A stretch of 64,000 nt of DNA, taken from Pagrus major (taxonomy: Eukaryota; Chordata; Actinopteri; Spariformes; Sparidae). A program made the translations under genes and the position numbers. How positions within the stretch are numbered: position 1 is the stretch's first letter; every line of letters starts with the position of its first letter. The notes beneath the pieces were generated by a model. The model was not told where the DNA came from. It saw only the letters and a program-made list of their open reading frames with translations, and did no database searches. This document shows, piece after piece, positions 37,094 through 51,300 of the stretch. The stretch spans positions 22,566,671-22,630,670 of the forward strand of contig NC_133227.1 of NCBI RefSeq assembly GCF_040436345.1, written 5' to 3'.

Positions 37094-38198
37094 ACCCTGA
37101 GGTCACAGTTCACTGCAGGCCTTCTGGACTCCCTGATCAACACAGACCTGTGCTTCTTCAAACCAGAGTGGACATGATGATCCTGCTCCCTGTGCCGTTT
37201 CCTTGTGGAGATCTCAACTGATTTTCTGAATAATGCAACAGTTGCTCTTAAACCAGGGAAAAAAACAAAAAAACTCATACTAACCCACAGTGGCTCCAGG
37301 CTTACTTGACTTAAAGTAAACCTGATTTTCTTTCATAAATAGATGAATGTGACCAAAAGTGTTTCAATAATGATTTTTTGTAATTATTATTTCAGTTTAA
37401 TAAATGTCTAATTACTGAAAGTGAACTTTGGCATTTTTATTTTTGCAGAGAATGATGACTGACGTTTCAAAAAAACATGACACTGTCATGAGGTCATTAT
37501 CTGACATTCAAAAAACAACAAATCTTAACTATGAATATCCCTGTTGTCACTCCCATTCAGGCACTTTGACAAAACATTTGCAAAGTCTACTTAAAAGCTC
37601 TTTTCCACTCCTCTTTCAGGTAATAATCCCACAATGCAATGCTGCGTTTAATAGATGCAAGTTTGTTGATGAAAATTTTGTGTCCAGAATCACTCTTTAG
37701 TGTTTGAGTAAGTGAATGAGTCGGTGAAGCGTATTTTCCAAAATCAATGACAACTATCCCTTTACATGTCACCTCGGGCAGCTGTGGGTGTTGCAATTTA
37801 TAAAATGCAGAAAAAACACGTTGATCATTAGTAATTAGGCAGAAATGATTTGCTTATACACTACGAGTTTAATGAGCAGTAGGGTAAATTATTAAATTCT
37901 ATTACACTAGAAGCATCATGTTTTGTAGACTGTATGCAGCCATATAAGTTAAAACCGTTAACACTTAATGGCATTAAGAGCCGCGTTTGCCTTCAGAAAC
38001 TCCGACAGATAAACATCTAACAGAGACGAGTTCAAACACAAGACATATTTTGTTTATTCAGAGTACAAACTGGTCTCTGTGCATGCCTCAACATTTAAAT
38101 GATATAAAACACTCCATGCTCATTTGAGATTTTAATGAAACAAAGCTGTAAAAAATAAAAGGATAAAAGAAATGTGTTAATGAAGGGTCTTGTTAACA
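37094..38198. other. Convergent 3' ends of vps26c and ttc3
   Basis: Plus-strand AATAAA at 37399-37404 suits vps26c. Minus-strand AATAAA (TTTATT at 38053-38058) suits ttc3. The two 3' UTRs therefore probably end about 650 bases apart without overlap. Nothing else was recognised between them. Confidence 0.55.
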
Positions 38199-39335
38199 TC
38201 ACGGGGCTTGGCGCCTCCTCCCAGACAGCACGGGGAAGTCGTCAGGCAGCAGAGCGTGATCTCTGCAGGTGGGACAGGTGCTCTGCTCCTTCAGCCACGA
38301 CCTGATGCACTGAACACAATCAGAACAGAGACTCAACGTTAAAACTGGAAACAAGTCGGAGGAGATTGATCTAACCAGGCCTCTCACTAAAAAAGTGGGA
38401 TCTTACGTCCATTTCTTTGACAAACAGCAGTACGGCTCACCTCTTTATGGAAGCTGTGTCTGCACTCCAGCACGCAGATGTCGTCCGGAGTCATGTCATC
38501 GTGACAGATGATGCACGGATCCTCAACATTCAGCTGCAATCCAGACAAAGACACAGTCAGCAACTGACAGTGTGGTCGAACACTTCTGTTCCCCTCAGGA
38601 TGATTTGGAATAACTGTAGTGATCTGCTAACTTCTCATCTAACAGCATGACATTAAAACTGTCATTTGTCCACCCACCCAGTTGTTTTTGTTTTATTCTG
38701 CATATTATTATTCTTTTTGTTGTTGCCCTGCTTCTTGTGCTTAATGCGTAAACACACTGTTCTCTCTAAATGAAATCTGATATCAATAAGGTGGACTGTT
38801 GAAACATTTTTCTTCTCTATAAAATGTGGGAGCAACATTTCTGCTGCTTCAAATCAAACTCTTGGACTAATGTGAGTGCAGTTTACACGACGGGATGATT
38901 CTGGACTTACTGCGTTTGAGTGTGTGGTTCTCTGTGGTCCAAGTGACTGCCAGACTGGGGGCACCAGAGGGGGGGTAGCACTCTTAGCTGGACTCCCACG
39001 TCCCATGGCGTTCATCTTGGCAGCATTAAGCTTCTCCTGAGAAGAAAATTGATGTCACATGAGAAATAAGAAATACCCAGCAATTGATGAGAATGTAGTA
39101 TAGGCATACTGTTGACTTTGTTTACACTGTCTTTAATGTGTATATTTATTGTATTATGTGATGACTGAATAAAAATACTCGTACTACTACTACTACTAAT
39201 ACGACAAATCCGATCACTACCTGATGGTCCAGGATCAGCTGGGTCACTCCACCGACCATGTCCTGCAGCGCCATGCTGTTCAGGCTTCCACCGCTGGTTG
39301 AACGCAACTCCCGAACAAACCTCATCAAGTCCGGC
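38199..39335 (-). other. ttc3: ttc3 C-terminal exons: RING-H2 finger
   Basis: Exons: 39221-39335, 38911-39036, 38441-38533 and 38199-38309 (stop 38199-38201). The last two encode CIICHDDM, then LECRHSFHKE and CIRSWLKEQSTCPTC. These supply the eight C3H2C3 zinc ligands, with an intron between the fifth and sixth. The preceding exon is Pro/Ser-rich, and 39221-39335 matches the human short helical segment before the RING. An imperfect (TAC)n run lies at 39181-39198. Confidence 0.92.
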
Positions 39336-42300
39336 CTGAAAACACACAAACAAAGTAAATGTATTAATATTGCCTACATTTGAAGATTAAATTTATTTAT
39401 CATTATACAACACAGGATTAAAAACAGAATTCCCTTATACACACCAGCTCTCTATAATAACTTGATTGTTTGTGTTGATAATAATAATAAAATGGTTCCT
39501 AATTTTTCAATGCCAGGACACAACAACCGAAAAAATATGCGGGATTATTTCATTTTCAAATATTAAAACGATTTTTAGTTAATATGAGTAGAAAAAACAC
39601 CAGATTATGTTGAAAATAAAAGGATTTTATATGATTTCAAGCATTTCCTAACCTCGAAAACAGTTCAAATTTTACATTTTGCAAACTTCCAAGATTTAAT
39701 GAGCCCTGTACACAGACACCAACATCTCTTTGATTAGCTAATGTTAGCCAATTTAGCTGTAATAGAGTGGACTAAAATCTATAAACACAAAGCCGACCAT
39801 CTGACAGGCTGAACTGCCAAGAAGGCAGCCATCTGTTAATAATCTGGTTACAAAATATGGGAAAGAAAAAGAAAATAAATTAACATGTGATTCAGAGTTC
39901 ACTTGCATGCAATGGAAAGGAGTATATAACTTGGTATCAGTGTTACCTTGTGTAGTCGGGGAACATGGTGGCCAGGCGCTCCATGCCTTTATCAAACACA
40001 GTGCTCTGTGTGTGTGGAGGCTCCACAATCCTGGCTGGAGGTTTGTGCAGCGTCTGAGGCGGAGCAGCCGGCGTCTCAGCTGCAGGCAGCGGGAGGAGCG
40101 GAGGAGAGCTGTGGGAGGCTGCAGACGCAGGGACAAACTCTTTGGCTGCTCCAGACAGCTGCAACAAACAGAACACAGGAGAGAGTTTATATTTTTCTAC
40201 ATTTAATCAGTCATTACTCGTAGATTACAATTGGTTTTGCTACTGTATATAATTTCTGATGGACATATTCTACTATTAGAGATACACAAGGTATTCCTGT
40301 GCTCATTTTGTCTGGAAGGTTTTTGTTTTTTATCTCTAGATAGATATCTTCCAAATCTATCTAGTAATGGAATAGATCAATCGTTTGGTATTACAAAAAG
40401 TCTGAAATAATGTCCTTAAATGACTGATTTCATATAAACAAAAATGAAAAACGGTATTTAATAAATTGTACTGGTTTGGCTGAGCTGGTGAAATGTCTTA
40501 CTGGTGCGGCTGGAGGTTCAGGATGGTTGTTGATGTTGACTGAAAGCAGCTCGCTGACTCTTCTGCCGTTCTTCACTTGATCCATCTGCTCCTGGAACTG
40601 TGTCTGTGCAACATACAGAGACGAGTCTTAGTAAACATTTGGTTTAACACACACATCATGAGTCATCCAACCCAACATGGATCTTTAATACTGCGAGTCC
40701 TGGACACCAGTGACGCTAGATTCTCGATTAATCAATACATTTCTTTTGGAAAATAGTGAAAACTGCCTCTTAAGTTGATTCATTCAAATATCTTGTTGTC
40801 TTCTGCTTTCCAACGGTTTCATCCTTTACCTCTGCAGTGGAGATTTTCTTCTCAATCTCTTGAATGCTGGTTCTCACGCCGTTTCTGGGGATTTCCAGGT
40901 CTGGGTTTTGGAATCTGGAAAAGATGAAGGTCATCAGACTTAAAACTGACACAGGCTCATCTCTTTAGATTAAAGCTGTGATTTCACTCCTCTTACCTGT
41001 GTGCTGCTTCGTCCAGTTTGGTCAGCAGAGCTTTGGCGCTTGCCTGCTCTCTGTAGAGGTCGTATAATCCCTGATCGCGGTTGCTCTCCACCACCCACAA
41101 CTGGAGGAGAAAAACGACTCATTCACTGAAGCGGACAGTGATTGTTTTAACACAATTTGCACACAGAAAAGCTGAGAAGAAGAGTGAAACAAGTGAATCT
41201 TAACGATCAGATCCATTGTAACCTTTTAGTCTGCTTTCGTGTTCACACTGGGACCGGGAGGACATTTAATTGTTTCCAACACATAAAGTCTACTTGGGTG
41301 GTCTACCCAGGTATATTAATGGCAGCCCAAGTATATTTGGTGACGCATTTTATATTCAAATATTTTTTTAAATCCGTCCAAGAGAACGCCGCCATCTGCG
41401 TCGATTTACTAATAGACAATATGCCCTTGCTCTTCCCCCTCCCGTCTAATCACACCTGCTGTGCAGACAGTGAGAGAGAGACGCTCTGTGGTTTTACTTT
41501 CCTCCTGTAACCACATCGACTGATGCGACCTCTCCTATTTAAAGTAGGCCTATGTCGTTGTTTTGTACAAACATGTAGCCTAAGTGCACCTGGTTGGGTT
41601 TGATCGGCTGAATAATTAACAACAAGCTTCTTCCACACGCGGAATCGCAGGTAAAAAAAATCCATAAAAGTTTCCTTTGTGGGAGAACAGTTGTATTGGA
41701 TTGCATTAGATCGTAGACGTGTACCTACAAAAGTGGCCACAGTCTGAATGCCACTAATTATGGAGCATGTGTCATTTCCTGTTTCCTTCCTCTTTCTTCT
41801 TGTCTTTAAAAATAAACTGGCACTCTGCTTTTCTGGTGTTTTCTGGTTAGATTGAAAATGTGGTCAAACCAACTCACTAAATTTAAATTGTCTGATTAGG
41901 GTTTAAGATTTGGACCAACCTGTGCCGTGTTAGACCTCCTGGTGGCCGAGGTAAACGAGACCTTACAGCGCTTGATCTCATCCTCCAGACTCATCTTCTC
42001 AGCTGCTGACTGATTGCTGAAGGAACAGGAAGAAAAGAGTTTAAAAAAAAAAGAAAGAGGATTTTTGAGTTTAATCTTCACCTGTCGCTCATCACTCACC
42101 TCAACTCGAGGAAATCACGTAACTTTGCGTCATAGTCGGCTTTCTTTTCGCGGATAGTTCTGGCGAGTCTATGCATTGGAAAAAAAACAACACAAATGTA
42201 CAAAAATAATAAGAGATCAGTCATCACATCATCAGGAATCATATGGCGTACATTAATAAGAGATATAATTCATGCAGTACTGATCCAGCTGATCGTATTC

Positions 42301-45300
42301 AGTCTTACCTGCCGTGTTCCTCCACAATCTCTTCTGTCTCCACTTTGAGGGACCTCAGTGTTTCCTGGTTGGCTTTCTTCTCCTTCTGGTCCTTCTTCAC
42401 CTCCTCTTCCAGCTTCTGCTGGAACAGTGCCAGCTCTTTATTGGTCACCTACACAAGAGAAAACAACCAAAAATAGACAGCTTAGTCATTCAGATGCAGC
42501 TCATCACATATAAAATCAATGGGTATTGGGACATACTTGTATATTGACAGTGATCTTCTGTACTTCTTCCTCCAGGTGAGCAACGTCTTCTTTGTGCCTG
42601 AGGTTGACTTTGTCACAGCTGTTCTCCATTTTCTTGATCTGCTCCTCCAAGTCCTTGTTGCTCTTTAGCTTTTTGTTGATGTCACCCTGGAAGAAGAAAG
42701 AAGGCAACAACAAAACTCAGATAACAACTAAAGCGATTAGTCAGCCAAGAGGATGTTGGCCAATGTTTGGTATCTGTGTATATGTCGGCCAATGAGTGAC
42801 AAAGAATTGCAGGACTGAAATACTCAGCTCGGTTTGAGGTAATCTGGAAACAATAGACAAGTTTCTGTCTAAATTCAGCACAAATTTAGACAAGTTTCCA
42901 GAAAATCAGCACCAGAAAATGTAGTTTTGGAGAAGAAATTCAAACTCAGAATTTTAGTATTTACCATATTAATGAGGTAATACTACAAACTGAATAAACA
43001 AGCTGTTCCCTCAGAGGAAAATAAGGTCCCCATAACACTGTTTGAAGCTAGAAAAGGTGGCAGTTTGTCGAGTTTGGATCGGACTCTGTTACTACTCTCT
43101 TGGATTCACTCGGGTTTGGATAGTTGCACTCTTTACAGATAATGCGGTAAGCTACATGTAACTCACCGGGCTGGTCTCGAAATGCTCATGGGGCTCAGTG
43201 TTCACCGCTACACTCCTCATGGTCTCCTGACACGTCTAAGAAAAAGATTTAAAAAAAGAGCATTTTTCACACAATTCAACCTGCATTTATGTATTTACAT
43301 ATTCCACCTAGTTTATTTAAAAAGCAGGTGAAAAGTTGGTTTTAACCTGTGATGCTGCATGTTTCTTCAAAAGGCTTTCTTCAGTCATCACGGGAGCGCC
43401 TCCGTCTGATGATTGATCAGTCTCTGAAAGTCCACCATCAGCTTCACTGGAATAGAGATCCAGCTCTGTGTAGAAAAAGTTAGGGGCTTCATATTGACTG
43501 TCGCCGCTAGCCCAGTGTGAGTTGGGATCATTCCCAGGGAAAGTGACTTCATGAGCCAACAGTGGAGGAGGAGGAACAAAGCCAAAAACATAAGGATTTG
43601 GGAGGAGGGGACAGACATCAGGCTGTGCAGATGAATAACTGTCCACATAGTTTGTGAAAGCAGGGTCATGCAAATCAGGAAGTTGAGAGTCTGTGTCAGA
43701 ATCCACGATTATGTCCAGGTCGTCCAGGTCATCCAGGCTGGCTCCGTTTCTGGCCTGCTGCAGGGAGACGGCGTGCTTCGCCAGGCCAATAGACCTCCCC
43801 ATCTTTATGAAGCGAAGAGACTCCAGCAGGAAGTGCTCGAAGCCTCCCGCCTCCTGGATCTTCACTTGAGCTACAGGAGGGAAATTTTCCAGTTCTCCCA
43901 CCAGCAGAGGGTCCTCGGCAACCAGGGGACCGTGCTCCTCCAAGATCTGAGCAAAGTAGCTGCAGGAGAACAGAAACATCAAAATATTCAAATCAGAAGG
44001 AACAATATACATGAAGAATATTATATCTACAAGGTATTGAATCATTTCACTTACTCATACAAACTCTCTTTGGTTGGGTCGGGGTTGTTGTCCAAAATCT
44101 TTTTATAGTGGCTTGTGTGTCTGGTGTTGTTGTACTGGTCCTCGAAATTGGCCACTTGCTCTCGAAGATGACTGGGTACACTGAATGGATCACCGGGGTC
44201 AAGGAATGATCTGTTGACAGAAAAGTCTCAACGTCAAAAACACTTATAATTACAGTTACAACACAACACTGTGTCCAAGTGGATTGTCCAACTTACAATG
44301 GCTCATCTTCAAAAAAGTCTTGGTCCCACTCGTCTCTTGAAGTTACGCCTCTCGTCCCAGGCCAAACAATAACACCCTGAGAGGAAGATGAGAGGAAACA
44401 CTTCAGAACGATGCCTACACAGCCAGATTATCATCCTGAGAAAACAAACTACCAATCAGACGTCTGACCTTTGGCTCTTTCTGTTTCTTTTTCCGGCCTC
44501 GAGTCTTCATAGGAGAATTCTGAAATGAGAAGATAATGAATAAGAATTAACTTTAAAACCAATTTTATGACATCTGCTGAATGCTTCGTTTAATATCAAG
44601 GGTATCAGGCAGATCCAAAAGGTTAAAACAGGTTAAAAGAATAGTTTTACCATGGACCATTTCTTGGCCTCACAACTTGTCACACTATCCATCAACATGA
44701 TATATGTCCATATCTATGCTTATTTAACTTTATGAGATACTGATCTTTCTAGCTATGGTGGAACTTCCACAAAAAGGGATTTATAGCTGTGTGATGTCAC
44801 CTGACAGCCCACAACCTTGTAGAATATAATGTATAATGTTACTGTCTACAGCAGTGAAGAAAAAATGTTAAATACCTTCATTCAGACCTTTAAGGGAACT
44901 GAATTCAATACTTTTAAAGACCTGCGGACACTCTGTGCTAGCCATTTCCATTTGTTTCCAGTCTTTACGCTAAGCTACGCTAACTGCCTGTCAGCGGAAG
45001 CTTTATATTTACAGTACAGACCTGACACTGGTGTAGATCTTCTAACTCTCAGCAAGAAAACAAAGTATATTTCCCAAAACGTCAAACTATTTTTTTCAAT
45101 TTTTTAAAGACAGACAGCTATTATGTTTTTAAAGACTTACATTTTGATTTTCATCAGACTTTTTTAGGACTGAACAATGGCCATCTGAAAAACAAAGAAT
45201 GAAAGTTACATCGTGATGTTAGAGGAGAAGACAGCAACAATTGAACAAGTCTTCAAATCAAATGTTAGTCAAGTTAAATATACGCACCCATCATATCAAA

Positions 45301-48300
45301 ATATTCATCCAGTATAGTGTGGCAGGAGACATACTCATCTCTATGCTCCTCCAGAGTCCAGATAAAGAGTCTCATGTCATGTGGTGGGGCCTGTTTTAGG
45401 TATTCAGTCACAGTCAGGCCAATGCTCGAAAACTGCTCCGGTCTAGTACCGAGCTTTTCTATAATCACCTCCTGCAGGGGAGCAAAGTTGAGCAAAAAAG
45501 CCAAATCAAGCTGCTCCAAGTGTCCTGAGTAGCGCTCGATGAAGGATTTCGCAGCATTCAGACCTTAAGGAAGCAGAAAGTAGTTGGTCAGATAAATTGG
45601 TACTGATGTCCACCATTTTTACATGACTTCTGTATGCAAACTAATTTGTTTCACTGCCGTCCCAAGACACGATCTTAACCCTCATGAATATAAGCCTTTG
45701 AAATATCTTAATCTTGTTTATTCTTTATCATCTATCATTCATTACCATCTAAAAAAGGTAAGCATTCAAGGTATTTTCACCTCCAAACTGTACTTAAGTC
45801 TATTTTATCTACCTGCATTGTTGAGCTGGCACGCCCAGTTGTTGAGTTTAGGATTTATATCCAGACAGCTGCTGAGTAGTTGGACAAGGACACGAGCCCA
45901 AACCCGGTTCTTCCTCTCCAGCAGCAGCTCAATAACCTGAACAAGAGTCTCCAGCTGCTCCTGCTGCCAGTTCAGTATCCTCCCAGCGATCTGGTTCCCG
46001 TTCGACAAGTCCAGCTCCAGCCAGGGCTTCAGACTGCTCATCACGTCCGACACCTGCAGGCCTTTCTCCTCTCTCAGAAGTTCCAGGTTCTGGCTGATCT
46101 GCAGAAGTACTCGATCTCTGTAAAACAGCCAAGCTGAAAACAAGGTGGAAACATGACAGAAAGTGAGTCATCAACACTTGTTTGTTTGACTTAAACTAAG
46201 ATAAATGCAGCTTTAATAAGCATAACTGCCTGTGTCCACATGCGTTGCCCAAGAGATGGTTCAGCAAATTTAAAAGCAAGAGGAAGTTAATTAAAAAAAA
46301 AAGGAAGAAAAAGCCAAATTGTAAGATAAACTATCCTAGAACAAAAGTCTAACAAGCCTTCGAGTTTAAATGATTCAGCTGGGAAAACATAGGATGCATC
46401 GGCATGGCTGATATTATTTGTTCACTTCAGATTTTCACAGATATTTGTTGGCTAAGTAAAAAGAAACTGCAGTACAGAAAACGCTGAAGATAATTTGTCA
46501 ACTGCAAAATGTCCCACTTTGTACAAGTCTTTGTCACAATTCCTTAACAACGAAATTAAAAATATTCTGCATATTACAGACTTGGGTATTTGTGAGTTGT
46601 ATGAATGTGGACTGCTGAAACGTCTCTTTCTTGCGTTTTGCTTTTTCTCTTTAACGTATGAATTATAGCCTGTTTCATAGTAGTGGATGATAAAGTTTTT
46701 CGTAATCATAAAAAAGGGACCCTTGTCTAAAATGTTCAGTAGTGAGTATCTCTGAATTCTGCAAACTTATCACAAAGATCTATTATGCACACAACATATG
46801 TATTAAATCAGAAATATCATACTTTAGGTTCTCCTGACAGTACACAGAAGGTTGAGCAGTGCAATTATAAAAATGACCTCTTCAATAATGAATGCAGTCA
46901 GTGAAACAGTTCAGACATTGTGATCATTTCAGCAGCAGTACCTTTCTGTTGAATCTGTGTCGCTGAGTCCTCTTTCTTCTGCAGAATCTCATCGTTGATC
47001 GCCTGCTTTTCTTGAAATGACTGCTTATGCTGCTTCCTCTTGAGCCGGCGTTCTTCCTTTGATTTTAATTTTTTCAGACTGAAAAGTAAAAAAAAAAAAA
47101 AGGCAATATTGGTTCGTTAGAAACCACTGGAGCTACACTCAGTCAGCACTATGATCTGTACTTGGCCGCAGCCTCACCTTGTACATTTCTGATTCACTTT
47201 CAGCTTCTTTGCCGTATACAGTTTCGGGATGGTGGCTTCGAACTGCAGAGAGAAGGAAATCAGATTAAAGTCACACTCATCTCTTAACTCATGAGCACAG
47301 CGACTCTAAAATCTCACTCCACCTGCAGAGTATTAGCTTACCTTACACTTCACCAGGCCTGTTGGACCAAAGATTTTGATACTACAGATTCGTCCGACAC
47401 AGTCTGGAGTCATACAGGGCTCTTGCAGGAAGTCCTGCAACACAACAATGGACTTAGACTTGAAACCGGTGGAAACATTCAGCGAAATGTTTAAAAGAAA
47501 TGCTGCTCTGAAATCTAAATGTACCTTTTCATTCTTTTCAGAGAAGGATGACGCTTTGAGGGTCTTCCAACAGGTCATGTGATATTCAATGATGCAGCTC
47601 TGACAGCAGCAAATCTGAATGAAGCCCTACATGAAGCATATACATTTAAAGTTGATCAGTCCTTTTTATTTTTGAATTAAAAAAACTGTCTGGCTGTGTT
47701 TTATGGCTGACATTTACCTTAAAATCCGGGTCTGTGAAGTAGATTTCAGCTTTCAAATGGCCATTGCACTTCTCGAGTCGACAAATGGCATCAGGAATAG
47801 GAGGAAATTTGCACAACTCAATAGCACTGTCCAGAATTTCCTAAAAAGAGAAAATACAATTAAGATGAGCCCAGTGTGTAAACAAAATATGTATTGTTTG
47901 GCACAAAAAATATGAAGTGAAATGTAATTACGTAATATATTTATTTAAAAAAGTTTGTCACATATAAACAAACCTACAATGACAACATACCTTGAAATAG
48001 TCTGGCTGCGTTTCTTTGACAATCTCTTTTGTTAAAGGCCAGGTGAGTTTACCCGGAGTTATTTGATTCTTGACCATCTGCAGGGAGTCTGAAAACTGCT
48101 GCAGAGCAACTGCAAACCTGTCCGAAGAAAAGACACGCATGTTGTAGTTAGAAACAGCAAAAAGGAGTAAAAAAACAAACAAAAAACAGGTTTGATCAGA
48201 AGCTTCTGTACCTGTTCTCTCTGACATACACCCTGCCGATTGCATAGAAAACCAGACACTGAAACGTCCTCTCCTCAAATGATTTGATCTTCTCCAGAAG

Positions 48301-51300
48301 TCTTTGTGCTTCTCCGAGTTCCTGTGTTTAACAAAGCAAACGTACATAATGTCACGTATAATTTGTCTCCTCAAATTATCCTGGCCATGTAAATCCACCT
48401 CGACTTGAAGCTGGAAAAACTTACAATTTTATGAAATATATCAGGCTTATTAAGCTTCAGGGAAAGCACAATGTGCAGCTGGATCTCACAAAAATGGCCA
48501 CATATTTAATGAGTGAGGACATTGTTTACAACAACATAATCTAGTAAACTACACCAACCTCAGGCTGGCCGATCTCGGTCAGGGCTGACGCTCGGCCAAA
48601 CAGCAACAACAGCAAATCCAGTGTGGAAAGTCCAAGTTCCTGAGAAAGAAAAAGGAAAATCATTCTATCATCATGTAATATTAAATGTACAGGTTTTGGA
48701 CATTTTTTTGCTTGTATTTAACTGTTGACGGTGGAGACTGACAGGAAACACTGGGAGAGAGGGCATGACTTGCAACAAATACTTTTGTTGTCTGGATGGT
48801 GCAGAGTAGCCAGACTTAAAGACACAGCAACAAAAAATACTGCAGTTAAAGATAAACTGATTTGCTCTTAAAGCGCAACTTCATTGCACAAACTACCAAA
48901 AGTAAGTACCATCATGTCCTGTGCACACACTATACAGCATTTTTTTTTGCAACAGTGTAAAGAGCTACAATTCTGGTTTGCACATCTGTAATATGATCAC
49001 CTTGGGTGTGCTGGTTTCCAGTAAGGCCAGTGCCTGGCTGAAGGCCTGCTCTGCATTGCGGCTGCGGAGGTCGGCCAGAGCAGTGTGGGCATCCTGCACC
49101 ATAGATCTCAACTCTTTAACCACACAGTCATCCATCTTCAGGGTCTGAAGAGCAAACACATCACAGCAGGTCAGAAGTTTCAGTTAATGAGACTTGTATG
49201 ACTAAAAAGCTTAAGTTAAGATGCTATTCAATAAATATAATAAAATATAATATCTGGAAAAGCTTTACAAGTCTCATAACTGAAGATACATCTCCACATG
49301 GTTAAATTACAGTCTTACATGCAAAGTAAGTAAGAACAGCTTTACCTGCTCTTCAGATGGACTTTTGCTCTTTGGTTTCTTCTTTGCTTCAGTGTTGGAC
49401 TCCGCTTTCCCATCCTTTGAAGAAATCTCACTGGAAGCACATCATTTTCAGTCAGTCTGAATCACAACAACACCATATTCTGCTGCACCACAATAGTGTA
49501 ACTAATAACATCAGCATTAATATCAGTCTAAGAACTTCCATTAACCTTTTTGATGTTTTGGAGTCTTTAGTGCTGCCATGTGCCTGTGCAGTCTTTTCAT
49601 TTTTCCCTGGAGAGAGAAAATCAGTCATGAAGTCATTAAATGCCATCGGAACGGAGATTATTCTCTCTTGGATATGATCAAATTAGACATTTGTGTAAAA
49701 TTAGCGTATGATTGCTTGAGTTCTGACAATCAACAAATCACTTAATTGTTTCAGCTTCACAAGTATTTAGAGAAACTGTTGATTGAAATACTTTCTTGTT
49801 GTCAGGTGTGCCAGTGACTCACCTGGCTTCTTGTCCATTTTATTCTGTGGGACCTGTCGACACACGAGTCAATGATTAACACTGAACGACAAAGACACTG
49901 TACAGACAATTGTGCTTGCTGCCTTCAACATCCCTGTTATATTCTAAAAGCTGGCTGACAAAACTACAGGTGCAACTCACAATGTTTTTGTTATCAATTA
50001 ATATGCATTCTTTTCTTGATTTAAGCAACATCATGTAAATTTGTAACCTTTAAACAACAGGTTCAACATCATTTTGATGGTACAGTGTCATGTAATAGGG
50101 TGAATGGTGTCTCTGTCACAGCGACTCCGCCCTGCATCATTTGTTTCTGCACTTTGTAACAGGCTGGACACACTGGTTGCGTGAGCTGTGCGTGGCATAG
50201 TGTCTTGCTTTTCATTTCAGCGTCCATGTAAAACAGGTTAGTATGGCCACAATTACTGCGCGAGTCGCGCTTCTCACATGTGTGTCAAACAAGGCTGCAG
50301 TGATGAGTCATCTAGAGATTCTGAGTCTGGCCTATTTTTCTCAGCTAAAATAGACTTCCCGGAGAGAAGATGCAGCGCCCAGTGTCCACCTTTCTTGTGC
50401 AGCCGGTCCAAGCGCTTTGAGTTGAAAATCTCTCAACTTTTCAGAAAGGCACTGGTGACGCCTAGGCGATAATACTGACTGTATTTTTGTCTCCTACGGA
50501 CCGTGTCATGTGCCCATATCCTCTTTGCTCCGATGTCCCGATGTCAAATACAAAAACAACAGATAGTAAACCGCAAAGGGGCAGTGTCGATCATACAGCA
50601 GCAGCTGTCAAGATATTGTTGTCATAGAGACAAGACGCACGAGCAGCGTTTTTCCCCCTTAGCGCACAGCTGCTTCATCACAGCGCTCCCGAGCGCACTG
50701 CCAGCGCTGTTCTGCCCGAGAAAAAAATGCCCCAACAGTAAATCTTACGTCAGGGGAACCCCGACAACCTTGGTTCTTCCCTCACGTTGGGTTATGACTC
50801 TTCTTTTAACGGTCACCTGTTTCACACAAACCAGCTTCCCTAATGGAACTGTCTCACACTGAGCATAACAAATCTTTAATACCGACCTCACGTGATTAAC
50901 ATATCACTTTATCTTATCTTTCTTTCACTGACCGATTTCTTTTTATGTTGGCAAACATATGATAGGGATGGTTTGGGTGTAAACACAATAATATCCATTT
51001 ATCCAAGATTTACTCACCTTACTCTGCAGAGCAGCGTTTGTTGCTGGATCAGTCTTAACAGCTTTAAAAGTCTGTGGTCGCGTCTCCACTACATGTGTTC
51101 GGTTAGTGCTGTCCGGTCTGGAGGGGAAAAAAACAGAAATACAACTGATTGTCCATAAGTGATAGGGGGAGATTCTGAAGACCCAGGAATCAAAATATAC
51201 ACAGAAATTGACCGACACTTAATAACCGTCAATAAAAGGTAATAGGTGTTTCAGCGCTGGGAGACACAACACAACCTGCTGATTGCAGTCTCTCTCAGAG

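Larger units (their letters stand above)
43167..49144 (-). other. ttc3: ttc3 central exons: DZIP3-like helical, Cys-rich and acidic blocks
   Basis: Exons: 49001-49144, 48559-48639, 48212-48321, 47991-48117, 47718-47840, 47525-47626, 47342-47434, 47178-47242, 46942-47078, 45813-46133, 45288-45563, 45141-45184, 44469-44519, 44297-44376, 44055-44210, 43347-43959 and 43167-43235. KFPPIPDAIC, GFIQICCCQSCIIEYHM-TCWK and EPCMTPDCVGRIC form a Cys/His-rich block that may bind zinc and is conserved in human. LFIWTLEEHRDEYVSCHTIL and PSHLREQVANFEDQY also align with human. The 613-nt exon is acidic and Pro-rich and diverges from human. Confidence 0.9.
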
